Assembly (NCBI GenBank): GCA_905250125.1
Contig: CAJNOL010000246.1
Span: 1 to 64,000 of the forward strand
DNA length: 64,000 nt
Direction of reading: 5' to 3'
Source: Rotaria sordida
Taxonomy: Eukaryota; Rotifera; Eurotatoria; Philodinida; Philodinidae
Below are positions 51,401-63,430 of the stretch, in pieces (the stretch's first letter is position 1; the number at the start of each line of letters is the position of its first letter). The notes below the pieces were generated by a model that saw only the letters and a program-made list of their open reading frames with translations, searched no databases and had not been told where the DNA came from. The position numbers were made by a program, and so were the translations under genes.

Positions 51401-53461
51401 ACAAAAAATTCATGAAAATAATGGAGCAAAATTTTATCCTGAAGCAAATGTTACAGAATTAACGGTTCGTTGTTTTATTTTATTTTTGTCTCGTTTTTGT
51501 TTTTTTAAATTATATTAATTCATTTAATATTTAGGGTGGAAATAATATCGTTAAATTTGTACAATTAGCAACAGGTGAATCAATTCCATGTGATTTGGTT
51601 ATTGTAGCTGTTGGTAGTGAATCATGTACTGAATTATATAAAGATTCACCTATTGAAATGAGCGATGATCAATTTATTAAAGTTAATGATCGTCTTGAAA
51701 CATCTGTTGATCATGTTTTAGCTGTCGGAGATATTAGTAAATATCCATTAAGAATATTTAATTTAGATGAAGTTAATTGTCAACATTGGCAAATGGCATG
51801 TTCAAGTGGTCATCAAGCTGGTAAGATTTGATTTTTATATATATTAAATAATAGGAAAAGAAAAAGAGAATTCCGGTCTATTCCATGACACTAGTTCAGT
51901 AGGGTTGATATTGAGTCAACAATGGAAATAGGTTGTGCAAGTGCTGATTATAACACTAGTATGAAGAAATTTGAACGAAGGCATTTCACTATGAAGATGA
52001 AGAATGGATCATTTGGCATAAAAATTGAAATTTTTGTTAATTTAATTTTTTTCAACGGTTTTTCGAAGTTAGGTTGTTGTTTTATCTGTATAGAGCGGGA
52101 AATCTATTTATCATGAATTATTATTTTATTTATTTTTTTGAAAAATAAGTCACTCCAGGAAATTGTATACAGTTATACGTTTGCAAAAGCGGTTATTTTT
52201 GGATTGAAATTAGATCTTTATTTTCTAGAGTTATCGAATCTTATTCTGATTCGAAATTATTCATTACTATTGTTAAGATCTCATCTAGGCGAAGGGTCAT
52301 AACAGAAGCTGTAGGTTTTTATTTCCAAAAACCATTGTGTAATGTTTTCTTTAGAATAACCATTTTTCATAGTACTCATTATTAATAAATTAAAAATAAT
52401 CTAACAGAGATAAATGTTTAAATATTAGAAGCTTGATTTAATACACATAAACTATACACTTACGATAATCATAGATTCATTACGACTTTTTCGACTGCGG
52501 GAAGTTTATTTCAAGAAAATAACTGAATTTTATACAACATAACAAACCATTCTCGAACGAGAAAATCAAACTCGAAAATTTCTATACTCCGAAAGTCTTT
52601 ACTCTATTTTTAAAGAATTCAACTATTTTTTTAAAATAGTTTCTCCGATCGAAATCAATCCAAAACCATTATAGTTTAATCATACGATCACCGTTAGTCT
52701 ATGAGTACATGTTTAGACCAGTGCAAACCTGTACATAAGACTGATGTACGATCACTGTTGCATTTCACTACAATTAAACGAGATTTTTAAACATTTCTTC
52801 TTCATTTCATTTGCTTGATTTCATTCAATCATTATTCTGTCGAACTCTCTGGGTTTCGATAATAATCCTCGAATTGAAAGTCATACGTGTGTTTGAGTCT
52901 AAATGTGAATAAAATATTTGTAACTTATTAATCGATTTGTATAAGAAGTTAATCTTCTTTAAATATTGCAGAGATTCAATGAAATGAATATTAATTTAAC
53001 AAGATGATAAACATTTTGTGTTTATTTTTCTATATTTTTTTTTTCATTACATTCATTTGAATTATTCATGTTTTTCTTGCTTTTTCTTTCTAGCTGATAC
53101 AATTTTACATCATTACCTTGGTCAAAATAGAGGTGGCTCACGTCCATTAAAAACAGATTTCTATACAACACCAATCTATTGGACAACACAAAATAATAAA
53201 ACAACAATACGTTATGCAGGTTATACTCGTGATCCAGAAAATGTTATAATTCATGGTGATCTTGATGGTGAATTTAAATTTGTTGCCTATTATATTGTTG
53301 ATGATTATGTTCGAGCTGTAGCTCAATCAAAATATGATCCATTATCAAGTGAAGTTGCCGAAGTATTTTATCATAAACGAAATATTCGTAAAGAAGATAT
53401 TGAAAATGATATGTATGGTTATCGAAAATATCTTGATTTTAAAACAAAAAAACCTGAATAA
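48478..53461 (+). CDS. AIFM3: Rieske + pyridine-nucleotide-disulfide oxidoreductase, AIFM3-like
   Basis: Nine exons (48478-48811, 48874-48975, 49044-49184, 50604-50695, 50759-51053, 51131-51301, 51370-51464, 51535-51820, 53094-53461) give 627 residues (human AIFM3 is 605). The N-terminus (MFLLSRLSVRYCVQSTLF) is Arg-rich, hydrophobic and without acidic residues, as in mitochondrial targeting sequences. A Rieske domain follows with all four Fe-S ligands (KCCHYK for Cys-x-His, CFAHGAC for Cys-x2-His). The FAD/NAD region has the dinucleotide motif VVAIIGAGAGGFTCAD, YLVLATGLRPRR, a second nucleotide fold (IVIIGDSFIALELCG), and VLAVGDISKYP near the FAD-binding end. AIFM3 is a mitochondria-associated protein linked to apoptosis. 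The first Gly-rich motif is interrupted by a 1.4-kb intron. The last intron (1.27 kb) holds a palindromic repeat. Confidence 0.93.
49185..50603 (+). other. 1.4-kb AIFM3 intron
   Basis: Splits the GAGAGG nucleotide-binding motif. It contains GC-richer, repeat-like sequence (about 49700-50460) with words similar to the R2 family context. No ORF is credible. Confidence 0.5.
52430..52800 (-). repeat. Palindromic repeat, family R3, copy 1 (AIFM3 intron)
   Basis: Its reverse complement aligns with 55470-55770: TCTTATGTACAG, TTGTCTAAACA/CTGGTCTAAACA, ATTGATTTC and AAAAAAATAGCTGAATT/AAAAAAATAGTTGAATT occur in the same order. The copy is itself partly palindromic around 52570. No transposase is visible. 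Confidence 0.65.
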
Positions 53462-53594
53462 AAACATTTTCATTCATTTTATTTCTTTTATTTATGTTAA
53501 ATATTTCAGCACTTTTTTCTTTTTCAGTAGATCACTTTTTTAATAAAAAAAATAAATAAATCATTTATTCAATAGACACGTTTTTTTTTTATAG
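53462..53594 (+). promoter_or_regulatory. 133-bp spacer between AIFM3 and the RLR gene, ending in an acceptor-like site
   Basis: It begins directly after the AIFM3 stop with AT-rich 3' UTR-like sequence that includes AATAAATAAATCA near 53550. It ends TTTTTTTTTATAG immediately before the ATG of the next gene. A splice acceptor placed at a start codon after a very short same-strand gap is what a spliced-leader trans-splice site would look like. An ordinary 5' UTR intron is the alternative. Confidence 0.4.
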
Positions 53595-56500
53595 ATGGAT
53601 AATCTATCTCAGATATATCAAAGTATACGCTGTCAAAAGTGTGAACGACGTTTAAAAAATCCTCTTGAATTAAAATGTAGACATGTCATTTGTCGAGATT
53701 GTCTTGAAAGTAAAATAAATATATTTAAGTAATTTATTGATGAGTTTAGAATTTTTTCGTTTTTTTTTTTATTATTAAGCTATTCTTCGAAATCATCGTA
53801 CAAATGCTCGTTGTCCAACATGTAATCAATCTCTTGGTGATTATCAAATTGAAAATTATACATATTTACAACCAAATCATTATATATCACGTCTTTTATC
53901 AACATTTATTGATGTTAATCAATGTGAAACATGTAAACAATGTACAACAGTTAAACAATGTTCACAATGTTCAAATGATCAATGTGATTCATGTTATGAT
54001 AAACATATAAAAACACATCGTCAAATTAAACAACAATCAAATAAAAATTCAGATTTTTCTAAAGAAGAAATTGAAATTCTTGAATCAATGAAAAATTATT
54101 TAAATGAAAAAGAATTTGAAGATTTTATTCAAACAGCAAGAGATTATCTTGATAATGCAATATTAAAAGAAAATCAAACAACTATATCTATTGAAAATAA
54201 TGGATCAATAATTAATATAGAGAAAAAATCAATTTGGTTAGAACCAGAAATTTATGATTGGTCTAAACATGAAAAATTTACTGAAGATGATATTATTAAT
54301 AGTAAACCAAAACGTGTTCAACAATTACTTCGTCTAGATTTTATTCCTCGATCTTATCAAATACGAATGACAACAGCTGGATTAAAAGGAAACAATTCAC
54401 TTATTTGTCTTCAAACTGGTGCTGGAAAAACATTTGTAAGAATCTTTTATTTTCGTTATTTAAACATGATAGTAAAGAACTTCATATATAGAATGAAAAT
54501 TTCTCAATCATTTTAACGCGAAAGATCGATATAAATGTATACACATTACGTAATATACTCTAAACAGGTTATCCAATTAGGTATTCTACTATCATTTTAT
54601 TACAAATACTTACTGATGTAACGAAGTTAGGTGTGTAGTCAGTTAACTTATTGACATAGTTTTGCCATATTGCTCCTTGTGTGTATGTTTCCGACTGTTT
54701 TATTGATAAATTTCTAGTCGATATCGAAATTTTAGCTTTCACTATTGGCCTAATACTTTCTACTATTAAATGAATAGACTCCTAACATACTGAATTCATT
54801 GATGATAGTCAAGAAAAGTTACCCACGAATTCAGAACTTAAATTCTGTCTATAATAGAAATTTTTCATCTTGACATTTCATGCTCACTTCTGCGCTGCTT
54901 GTCACTGACTATCGGAAATTCTTTATTGATTAGCAGATGTTAGATCATCTTCTAATTACATGAATAATAGTTTTGTGTGAAATTTTCATTAGACGCATGT
55001 GAGTTTAAAAAGACAGTTAGTCCTTGATAGAAATAAATCAAAAAATATGAAATCTATTTGAAAATCGAATCTTATATTTTATTTAGTTTTTCCTATCGGC
55101 AATAATATCTAACTAATGGAAAAATCTTTCAAGTAAGGATAATACAATTTCTTGATATTTTCAAGACAACTAAAAATAAATCATCAACATCCTTTCAAAT
55201 AAAAAAAACATCAAACCTATCACTTCTTGTGAAGAAATCCTATCTATTTATTACGAAAAGTCAACTAAAATAAGACATAGATATTATTTTATATCACCAG
55301 ATGAAAAATACCACATGAAAAGCTTCGAAACAGTTTTCCTTTAGTTCTTAGCATATTAGCGTTTATGATACGTGGCTGACCAAAAAGTCTGCACAGTATT
55401 CAATGAACAATTGCAGATCATTAGCGAGACTGGATAAAAAGAAGGAATAAAGATAATTTTCATTCATAGTAGAGATGCACCGATGACGATGTACTGGTCT
55501 TATGTACAGCTTTATATTTGTCTAAACAGTGAAGATCGTGAACACGTGATAAAGCTATGATGATCTTCGATTGATTTCTATCCTTTCGGTCGAGGAGACC
55601 ATTTCAAAAAAATAGCTGAATTTTATAAAAAATAGTCGAAAGGTTTTCGTGATTCAGGAATCTGAACCTATAGGAGATTTATCAAAATTTTCAAGTTCGA
55701 TTTTCTTGAAATATACGATCATCATCTTCACCATTATTCTATACGTGCATGTCTAGACCAAAGTATCGCCAAACAATAAATTGTTACATCTAGCGTTAAA
55801 ACGAATCAATACATGTAGATACTGAAATGTTATTACTCAAGTATTCTATTAATAAATCTAAAAATGAATTAATAAATTTTTGTTTTTTGTTAGATTGCTG
55901 GAATTGTTGCTAAATTCTTGCATATTCTCTCACTTCAAAAACTTAATAGTGCATCTGCATCTGCATCTGCAACTCCATTGGATGCAATAAGACGATTTAA
56001 AGCTGTTTTTCTTGTTCCAATAAAAGCTTTAGTTGCTCAACAATGTACAGCATTTAGACAAGTTTTTATCGATCAACCTGATTCAATACTTAAATCAATT
56101 GAAAATCAAGCTGGAGAACGGTAAACAAAGAAATATATACAATGCAATCTATTTGCTATTGTTTAGATTTAAAGATCTGTATCAACAATATGATGTTTTC
56201 TTTTTCACAGTACAAAAATTTGCTAATTTTGTTGAAGCAAAACATGCTGATTTAACTAAGTTTGATTTAATTATCATTGATGGTAAAACTAAACATGAAG
56301 ATGCGAAAAAAGAAATTTATTTTCATTCTATTTTTAAGAATGTCATCATTGTTATGATAATCATCCAATAAATTCTCTTATGCGTCAATATCATCGTTTA
56401 AAATTATCCGGTTGTAATATACCACAAATAATTGCTTTGTAAAAATAAAACAAATATGTTTTTTCTTTTTTATTTATTAAATTTTTATCTTTGATTTTTT

Positions 56501-58907
56501 TTTTCCTTTAGAACAGCAAGTGTTGGAACAAATAAAAAAAATGCATTTGATCATCTTGTTCATTTATGTGCTAATCTCGATTGTTTTGAAATATATGCTG
56601 TTGAACGAGGTGCTGAAGAAGATGAAGTTCGTAATTCAACAAATACACCATTAAGTGATACTATATTAACTATACCTAAAGAAGAATATGATCCAATTAT
56701 AATGAATCTTAAAGATAATGTTATGAAATCAATTGCTAGTCGTCTTGCTTATGATATATCTACGATGGATAATCAAAAATTAGAAAATTTTCTTGTTACA
56801 GAACATCAAAATGCATGTAAAAGAAATGATCGTGATGCAATTATTGGTTGTGATTATCTACTAAAGTATCATGTAAATATGAAAAAATCATTAGTTTCTT
56901 TTTCTTTTATTATTAAAATTTAAATATGTTTATTTTAGCGTTTTCTTCAATATTATGATGATTTACCACTTGATGAATGCATAAAATGGCTTATAGAAGC
57001 TTTACAAGAATCCAAACCCAGTATACCTACAACACTTGATAAATTTTGTCAACAAAAATTAGAAGAATTTCATGAATTGGTTGCAATGCAAATATCATGT
57101 TCAGTTCCAATCAAAGCTAAATTAAAAAAACTGATTGAAATGATTATTTGTTTGCATTCATCTCATTGTCGAGGTAATATTATAAAACTATTTTTTTACA
57201 CGTTCAGTTTATCTAAACGATCAAAAATGAGACGAAAATTTTTGCGTTCTCTCATTCCGAAAAAATAAAACGATCTTTAAGAGAAGCATTTATTACTATT
57301 TCGAATTCTAACATAGACTTCTTAAAAATCCTACATGATAGAACTAATAAGATTTTAAAAAAACTTATCGTTGCACAAAAGCATACCTTTCAAGATCAAC
57401 ATTTGACTTAAGAACTACATAAAAAAATGTACAAAACCTATGTGTCAATTGAGTACTACATACATCATCGGATTAAACAGTCAGTATGCACTTCGCCGAA
57501 AGTGACATAACCGAAATCTGGCAATGTCTGTTTTCTGGGAACTTCATTTAGATGATTGAAGCTATCAGCGACATTCTGGAATCACACCTACAGTACAAAA
57601 AAAAAGATCGCTGATATAGATCCCCAATAGATATTTGATGATTTTCATATCAGTGATGAGATACACAATCAAACTATTGTTTTCTTCTTTTTTTTTTTTG
57701 TAAATTTCTCAGTTTCAACTTATGAAAAAATGATGAATTAGCAATTGTATCTTCTAGGTTTAATACTTGTACGTACAAAATTTCATGCAGTTTCACTTGA
57801 AGCATTTCTTAATAAAAATCCAGAATTAATCAAACGTAAAATATTCGTAGGATATTTAACTGGACAAGGCTCAGCGGAAGATCTTTCACTACCAGGTAGT
57901 CAACAAGCAACAGTTCTTAATGAATTTCGAAAAGGTAAATTATATTTCACATATGAAATCATATTCTCTATTAATGTATTGCTTCTTTTTTTTTTTATAG
58001 GAACAAAAAATTTACTCGTTGCAACTGGTTAATTAATGAAAAATTCTCTCAGAATAAATATAAAATATCTCAATTTGTATTTGTAGATGTTGCTCAAGAA
58101 GGATTAGATGTTGCTGAATGTTCTTATGTAATTCGTTACGAATTTGTATCAAATGAAATAGGTACTGTTCAAAGTCGTGGACGAGCACGAGCTCCTCAAA
58201 GTAAATGTTTTCTTATAACAGAAGCATGTAAGTTCATTGATTTATTACGTTAATAATTAATTAATTAAGATTTTCTTATTGTAAAGTATCCATAAATTAT
58301 CAACGTGAATTAGAAAATCGACAAAAAGAAGGAGAAATGACACAAGCAATAGATGAATGGCGTCAACGAGGCGTTGTAGAATTTCGAAAGCTTCTATTTA
58401 AAGAACAAGTACGGTCTGATTATTCTTCCTGTCATTATTTCTCCTTCTTTTCTTTTTTGTATTTATTTAAAGGATGATTTATTAAAAAATAATACTCAAC
58501 AGACAACATCAAAATTTTCTCAATCTAATCAAGAAACAGCAAAAGAAATTCATTGTCGTTTTTGTGATACATATCTTTGTAAAGGTTCTAGTTTACGATT
58601 ACAAGGTACAACAGTTATTTGTGTTGATCCAACATTTGAACAACGTGTTAAACCACCAAAATCACTTGGAGGTTATTTGAGATTTTATGTTAAGATTGAA
58701 TTTTTAGGCTTTTTTTTTTTTTTAGAAAGGTTTGTCTGTCCAAATAAAACATGTCATAAAGAACTTGGTGGTGTTATTTTATTGTCACGTAATACACCAG
58801 GATATGCATTACAAATAACATCATTAAAATTTTTAATCGATGATGAACAAACTCCACGTCTTTTTAAAAAATGGAGTCAATATCAAGGTCATATGGAACC
58901 TTTGTAA
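53595..58907 (+). CDS. RING + B-box + DECH helicase + RIG-I regulatory domain (RIG-I-like receptor with TRIM-type N-terminus)
   Basis: Thirteen exons: 53595-53709, 53780-54435, 55894-56120, 56167-56282, 56339-56438, 56512-56872, 56939-57173, 57758-57934, 58001-58027, 58087-58227, 58287-58408, 58473-58671, 58726-58907. All phases agree and the protein has 885 residues. The C3HC4 RING uses Cys13, Cys16, Cys28, His30, Cys33, Cys36, Cys50 and Cys53. A B-box follows (Cys87, 90, 99, 102, 107, 110, His114, His118). The helicase has motif I QTGAGKT (~250), motif II DECH (371-374), motif III TAS (406-408), VAQEGLD (673-679) and motif VI QSRGRAR (700-706). The C-terminal RIG-I regulatory domain has Cys787-x2-Cys790 and Cys830-x4-Cys835, the zinc ligand spacing of RIG-I. 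The family senses viral double-stranded or 5'-triphosphate RNA. CARDs are absent. RING and B-box suggest ubiquitin-ligase activity (inference). The DECH codon for Glu is split by an intron. Confidence 0.93.
54436..55893 (+). other. 1.46-kb intron after helicase motif I
   Basis: Runs from GTAAGAATC to TTTTTTGTTAG and carries an R3 repeat at about 55470-55770. Without splicing the frame would stop at 54516, soon after QTGAGKTF, giving a RING/B-box-only product. Confidence 0.75.
55470..55770 (+). repeat. Palindromic repeat, family R3, copy 2 (RLR intron)
   Basis: Inverted relative of 52430-52800. Its ends are themselves partly complementary (GTCTTATGTACAG..TTTGTCTAAACA at the left, CATGTCTAGACC at the right), consistent with a small fold-back element. 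Confidence 0.6.
57174..57757 (+). other. 584-bp intron before the helicase C-terminal lobe
   Basis: From GTAATATTATA to TATCTTCTAG, between the exon ending HSSHCRG and the exon starting LILVRTKFHAV. No element recognised. Confidence 0.6.
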
Positions 58908-60326
58908 TTTTATTTTTCGATATTATTTATTTTAATGAATCAATCAAGAAAAATCATTTGTTTTATTTTTTCTTTTATATCAGTAATAAATATTTTATGT
59001 AAATTAGAGAATTTGCATATTCATGAAAAGCTAATCTAAGGATAATGTCTTTGAAATATTTTTAAAACTATTTTTTCTACTTAAGTATATTTATTATTTT
59101 TGTAAGTTTTCAACAATGATAAAATATAACCAGTGAAATAACATGAATTAAGTATATGACTTGCAAGTCAAATATATTACATTAGCTTATGAATGCAGAT
59201 CGAAACCATTTTAGTATGTGAATTACATACCAAGATAGTTAGTTGATGAGTGATTAAGAATACAAACGAAACAAAATAAGAATGAAAATTACAATATAAT
59301 TAATATTTATTTCAGAGTGATTTATCTTACATTACGAATTTAATATGAGACCTTTTTTTTCCTATTATAGGCTAAACAAAGATTTAAATAAGTTAGCATA
59401 CATAGTATTATTGTTTATGAATGATTGAAAAATTAGTCATGCTAACATAATCATACTACTTAGATTTGTTGCCAAGTACTGATTCATAGTGTTTGTCGGT
59501 CACATTGTTTGAGAAAATAATTGCGAAGAAGGGGGTGTTATTAATGCATAAATGATCATTCTAAGAATTTTGCCAGATAGAAAGATCGATATCTTCAATA
59601 ATATTCTTCGTTAATTAACTGTATAAAATCAGTTTGACCGTTTAAATAATTCATTTGATGTCTAAATTATTAAAATTTTAGTTCACTCTATTTAACAGCG
59701 ACCTCTTTAGTATTAACTAATTAAATCTTTTTAAAATGATTTAGAAGTTTTCATTATCATTAATTTAATAAATAATATTATAATCGATATTGAATAGCGT
59801 CATATAACTTCAAATCATTGTAAAACATCTTCTAAATCCTATTGAAGGTAGAATATCTGTCTCATGGCGATCAAGTACACAAAGAATGTAAGAAAAGTAC
59901 ACGTTATATATCTATCGCGATGTTGATTATTTACGATTTTTAGGTCACTGTTTATTATTCATCATTTGTGTGTATTTATTTATAAAACTACATCGTTGCG
60001 CGTGGTCGCCGTCGTCATCATCCCTGTTTTCTACTGTTCATAGTGTACATAGGCCTTGTCTAACATATTCCCTTTTCGTGTCTTGAATTTATTTCGACAT
60101 TTTGTACCTATGTAAAAAAAAAAACCAAGCAAAACAAAAAGGCAACCATTATATCTTCATCAATTTGTACTAGCAAATCTTGTCTAAATATTTTGAACGT
60201 TTTTGTATTTCTGGTCAATCAGATTTTCTTTTTTGTTTAATACTTTCTACTTAAAAAATACGGTACGTTAAAAAAAAAATTCAATGAATAAAATTTATCT
60301 TCTTTATTTTATATAGTGATTAATAT
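58908..60326. other. Intergenic region between the RLR and Pumilio genes
   Basis: AT-rich with a short GC-richer patch near 59995-60055 (GCGCGTGGTCGCCGTCGTCA), probably part of the promoter or 5' UTR of the Pumilio gene. No exon supported. Confidence 0.55.
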
Positions 60327-63300
60327 ATGTTACATGATATGTGGTCATCACAAAGTAATACAGATTATACATCAAATGGTAAATAAAGACTAAAAAAAAA
60401 CGTTTGAATTTTGAATTTATTTATTTGCTTTTTTTTTTGTTTAAGAGCGTTTAGCTCATTCAGTTTCACAACCAATTAATATGCCGAATCGATCATCGGA
60501 TTTAACATCAGGTTATACTGATTCACATAGTGCTGTTTTTTCACCAAAATCAACAGACCCAGCGAATCTCGGTGTTAATATGTGTATTAATATATTAGAA
60601 GGTGATAGTTCACCACGTGTTAAAGATAATACAATTACGGATGTTTCACAACGTTTACAAACTATGAATATTTACGTAAGTAAAAATATTTAATCTTATC
60701 AATTTTCTATAGATGCACTAGAATAATGTCTAATAATCAGTAATGATATTCTTAATATTTACAGTAATTATAGTCCATAGTCTCTAGTCAATCCATTAAT
60801 ATGTTTAGTTTTTATTGACTATATGATTACAATATGTCGATTTTTTTTTCTTTATTCATATCGAAAATTCCCAACAAAAAAAAATACTTTAGCTATTTTT
60901 TTTTCTTCAATATAGCATTATCAAGAGTATTACAAATTGCATGAATCACTCTATTGGAATAGATATGTCACATTGAAAAATTATGTTAGTCATCTTTTGT
61001 CATAGATAGATTTTCTTGTACGATCTTATTCACACATTGAAAGAGGTCTTAAAAAATTATTTTTATAACATGAATTTATAGGATAGCTTTTTCTGTACTC
61101 AAGGATATCCGAAGGTCATCAAGTTTGTAGGCGGAGGGTTATCACGACTTGGGACACTTCATATATGAATTTGAAAAATCAAAACAAATTGTATTACTTA
61201 AGTTATATACCTTTGTTACGTCATAAACAACAGACGTGCAAACGTTTGTCGTAGTCTCAGCAACAGATTGTGTACATATATCACTAAACAAAGATGTATC
61301 AAAGGAAATTTAACATAGCGCATTGTTCTAAATTTGATACTCTATCAACATAGATGTAACGCATAAAAATCAACTATATTATATAACTTAACTGATATAA
61401 TTGGTTTTGATATCCTTTAATGCTTGAATGAAACCGTATAAGAAAGTGTATTTGTATATACATTACGATACACTTAACTAAACATCATATGAAAATAATG
61501 TTTCATTTTTGTTGCTCTTTTATTGATAATTTCCAGTATAGGTCAAAACAACATCGTAGTTGAACCTTCCTCATGGGAAAACTACGGAAAAAAAGTACTC
61601 CTTACATGGAACACATTTTGCTCTATTTCTTTATGTATCCTAAAGAAAATTATAACTGTGAACAGACACGCAATAATTTGCAACAAAAAAAAAAAGTGCT
61701 TTGATAATTTTTGAAAGGATGGAAAAATAAAACAACAGTATGATATATATATATATATATGTATATATTTAGACTGACAGTGATAATGATAAAAAATCAA
61801 TTGATAATGTAAATGATTGTAAATCAGATGAAACAGTTGGTGATAATGTATTAAAAAATTCAAGTCATAAACAATCACCACGTTCATCACCTGGTCATGT
61901 TAATACTAATTTAACGAATAGTAATACAATTGAAAATCTTTCATCAACAAATACAATTGGTCCTAATGATGATACAAATGATAGTGGTATATCATCAACA
62001 CATGCGATGATGAATGGTATACCAACAGCATCTGTACCAATACCATTTCAAGCAATGCATACAGATAATCATCAACAACAAATGTTACTTTATCAACAAC
62101 AACAACAAGAAGCGTAATTGAATTTAATTTTAATAAAAGGTCAACAAAAAAACTTTTTTTTGTTTTTTTCTTAGTTATCAAGCACAATATCCAAGACTTC
62201 AACAACAACAAACAGCTCATTATGAAATTGATCCACGTACAACAAATTTTCAACAATTCGATTATACATTAATTCAACCACAATCGTTAGTAAAACTGTT
62301 TTTCTTTCGATTTAACAATTTCTTATTTTGTGAAACACGATCTGATAGAAATGTTGAAGTACATAAGATAGAAATTTTCACCTCTCCACATAGATGCTGA
62401 CCAGAGACTGTAACAGATGGTATATCAATAACGTTTCGTTACTACTTCTTTTTATTATGCTTCTCGAGAATTGAATAAAGAAATGTGTCTCAAGATAGAC
62501 AGAATAAAACAGTCTCTATGTGATTATCTATATCGTGTTTCACATTTTAACCCAAGAGGGATTACACTAATAATTTTCTTTTGTTTTTTCTATTATTATT
62601 TTAGATTTGAAAGTCAATCAATAATTTCTGCTTTTAATCCTCAAGCATCAGGTACATCACAACAAGATCCTCAATTAGCTAATTTAGCTCAAACATCACT
62701 TATGTCATGGCTTTCAACAGCCGTTGCTGCACAACAATCAACAGGAAATCCACAAGCATCATATGTACCATCATCAAATCAATATATAATTAATAGTAAT
62801 CAAGATAATTATTTACAATCATTAGCTAATTTTCATCAATCATCAGCAACACATCCATCATTTCAACCACAATATTGGTCAGCTGTACCAACAGCTGTGA
62901 TGTTTCCAGCACCACCACCACAAACACTTTTAACACAACAACAAACATTAAATAATGAACCACAATCACCACAGTCAAAAGCAAATAATAATAATAATCG
63001 ACCATTAACACCACCGAATTCAAATGATTTATTAAGTACATCACAATCAAATCAACAACAAGCACAATATATTAATATGTCACGTGCTGGACAAACACCC
63101 GGTAAAAAACAAAAAATTTGATTTCTATAGTGATTGAATGAAATTCTTTTTTTTTGCTTTATAAGTTAATTTTCCTTTTTTTGCGGCTGCATCACCAACA
63201 TTTCTTGATCCAAATTTAATGATGCAAACTTCAAGACAACCAGCTGGTTCACCTGGACTTCGTATGTATCCACAACAAGTACCAATACCAAGTAATTTTT

Positions 63301-63430
63301 ATTCGAAAATAAAATATTTAGTTGTATTTGATATATATATATATTCTTCTTTTTTTCTCAGTTAATACAAATAATCAAGGTGGTCTTTATGGTAGTCCAG
63401 TTGCAAGTTCACTTTCAAGTTCATTTAATG
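60327..63430 (+). CDS. PUM: Pumilio-family RNA-binding protein, N-terminal part (continues past right edge)
   Basis: Seven exons: 60327-60378, 60446-60675, 61773-62113, 62175-62285, 62605-63101, 63166-63291 and 63362-63430, the last ending with a phase-1 donor (G|GTATGT). Diagnostic pieces are in Pumilio order: AHSVSQPINMPNRSS, AVFSPKS, NLGVNM (human PUM2 has SHHSMSQPIMVQRRS, AILSPRS, GLGVSM), FQQFDYTL (human LQFDYPG), PQYWSAVPTAV, NNRPLTPPNS (human QRPLTPNQ) and GLYGSPVASSL. The rest is Gln/Asn/Ser-rich and disordered, as in other Pumilios. Pumilio represses target mRNAs bearing UGUANAUA sites through a C-terminal repeat domain. That domain lies beyond the window and cannot be confirmed here. 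The human comparison is from memory. Introns of 1.1 kb and 319 bp are present, the latter with a repeat shared with the NME8 intron. Confidence 0.9.
60676..61772 (+). other. 1.1-kb Pumilio intron
   Basis: From GTAAGTAAAA to GTATATATTTAG. AT-rich, with a (TA)n run near 61743-61760. No element or ORF is credible. Confidence 0.6.
62420..62575 (+). repeat. Dispersed repeat, family R4, copy 2 (Pumilio intron)
   Basis: Aligns with 17640-17815 in the NME8 intron: TGTCTCAAGATAGACAGAAT against TGTCTCAAAACAGATAGAAT, then ATGTGATTA and ATCGTGTTTCACATTTTA against ATCGTATTTCATATTTTA. Both copies are in + orientation. Confidence 0.65.

Noticed and set aside
60044-60051. TGTACATA (Pumilio response element consensus) upstream of the Pumilio gene
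   Set aside because: Tempting as autoregulation, but an 8-base AT-rich motif is expected many times by chance in 64 kb of this composition, and the 5' UTR is not mapped.
62826-63065. Val/Leu-rich minus-strand frame
   Set aside because: Antisense of the Gln/Asn-rich Pumilio exon. The hydrophobic run is an artefact of CAA/CAT repeats.
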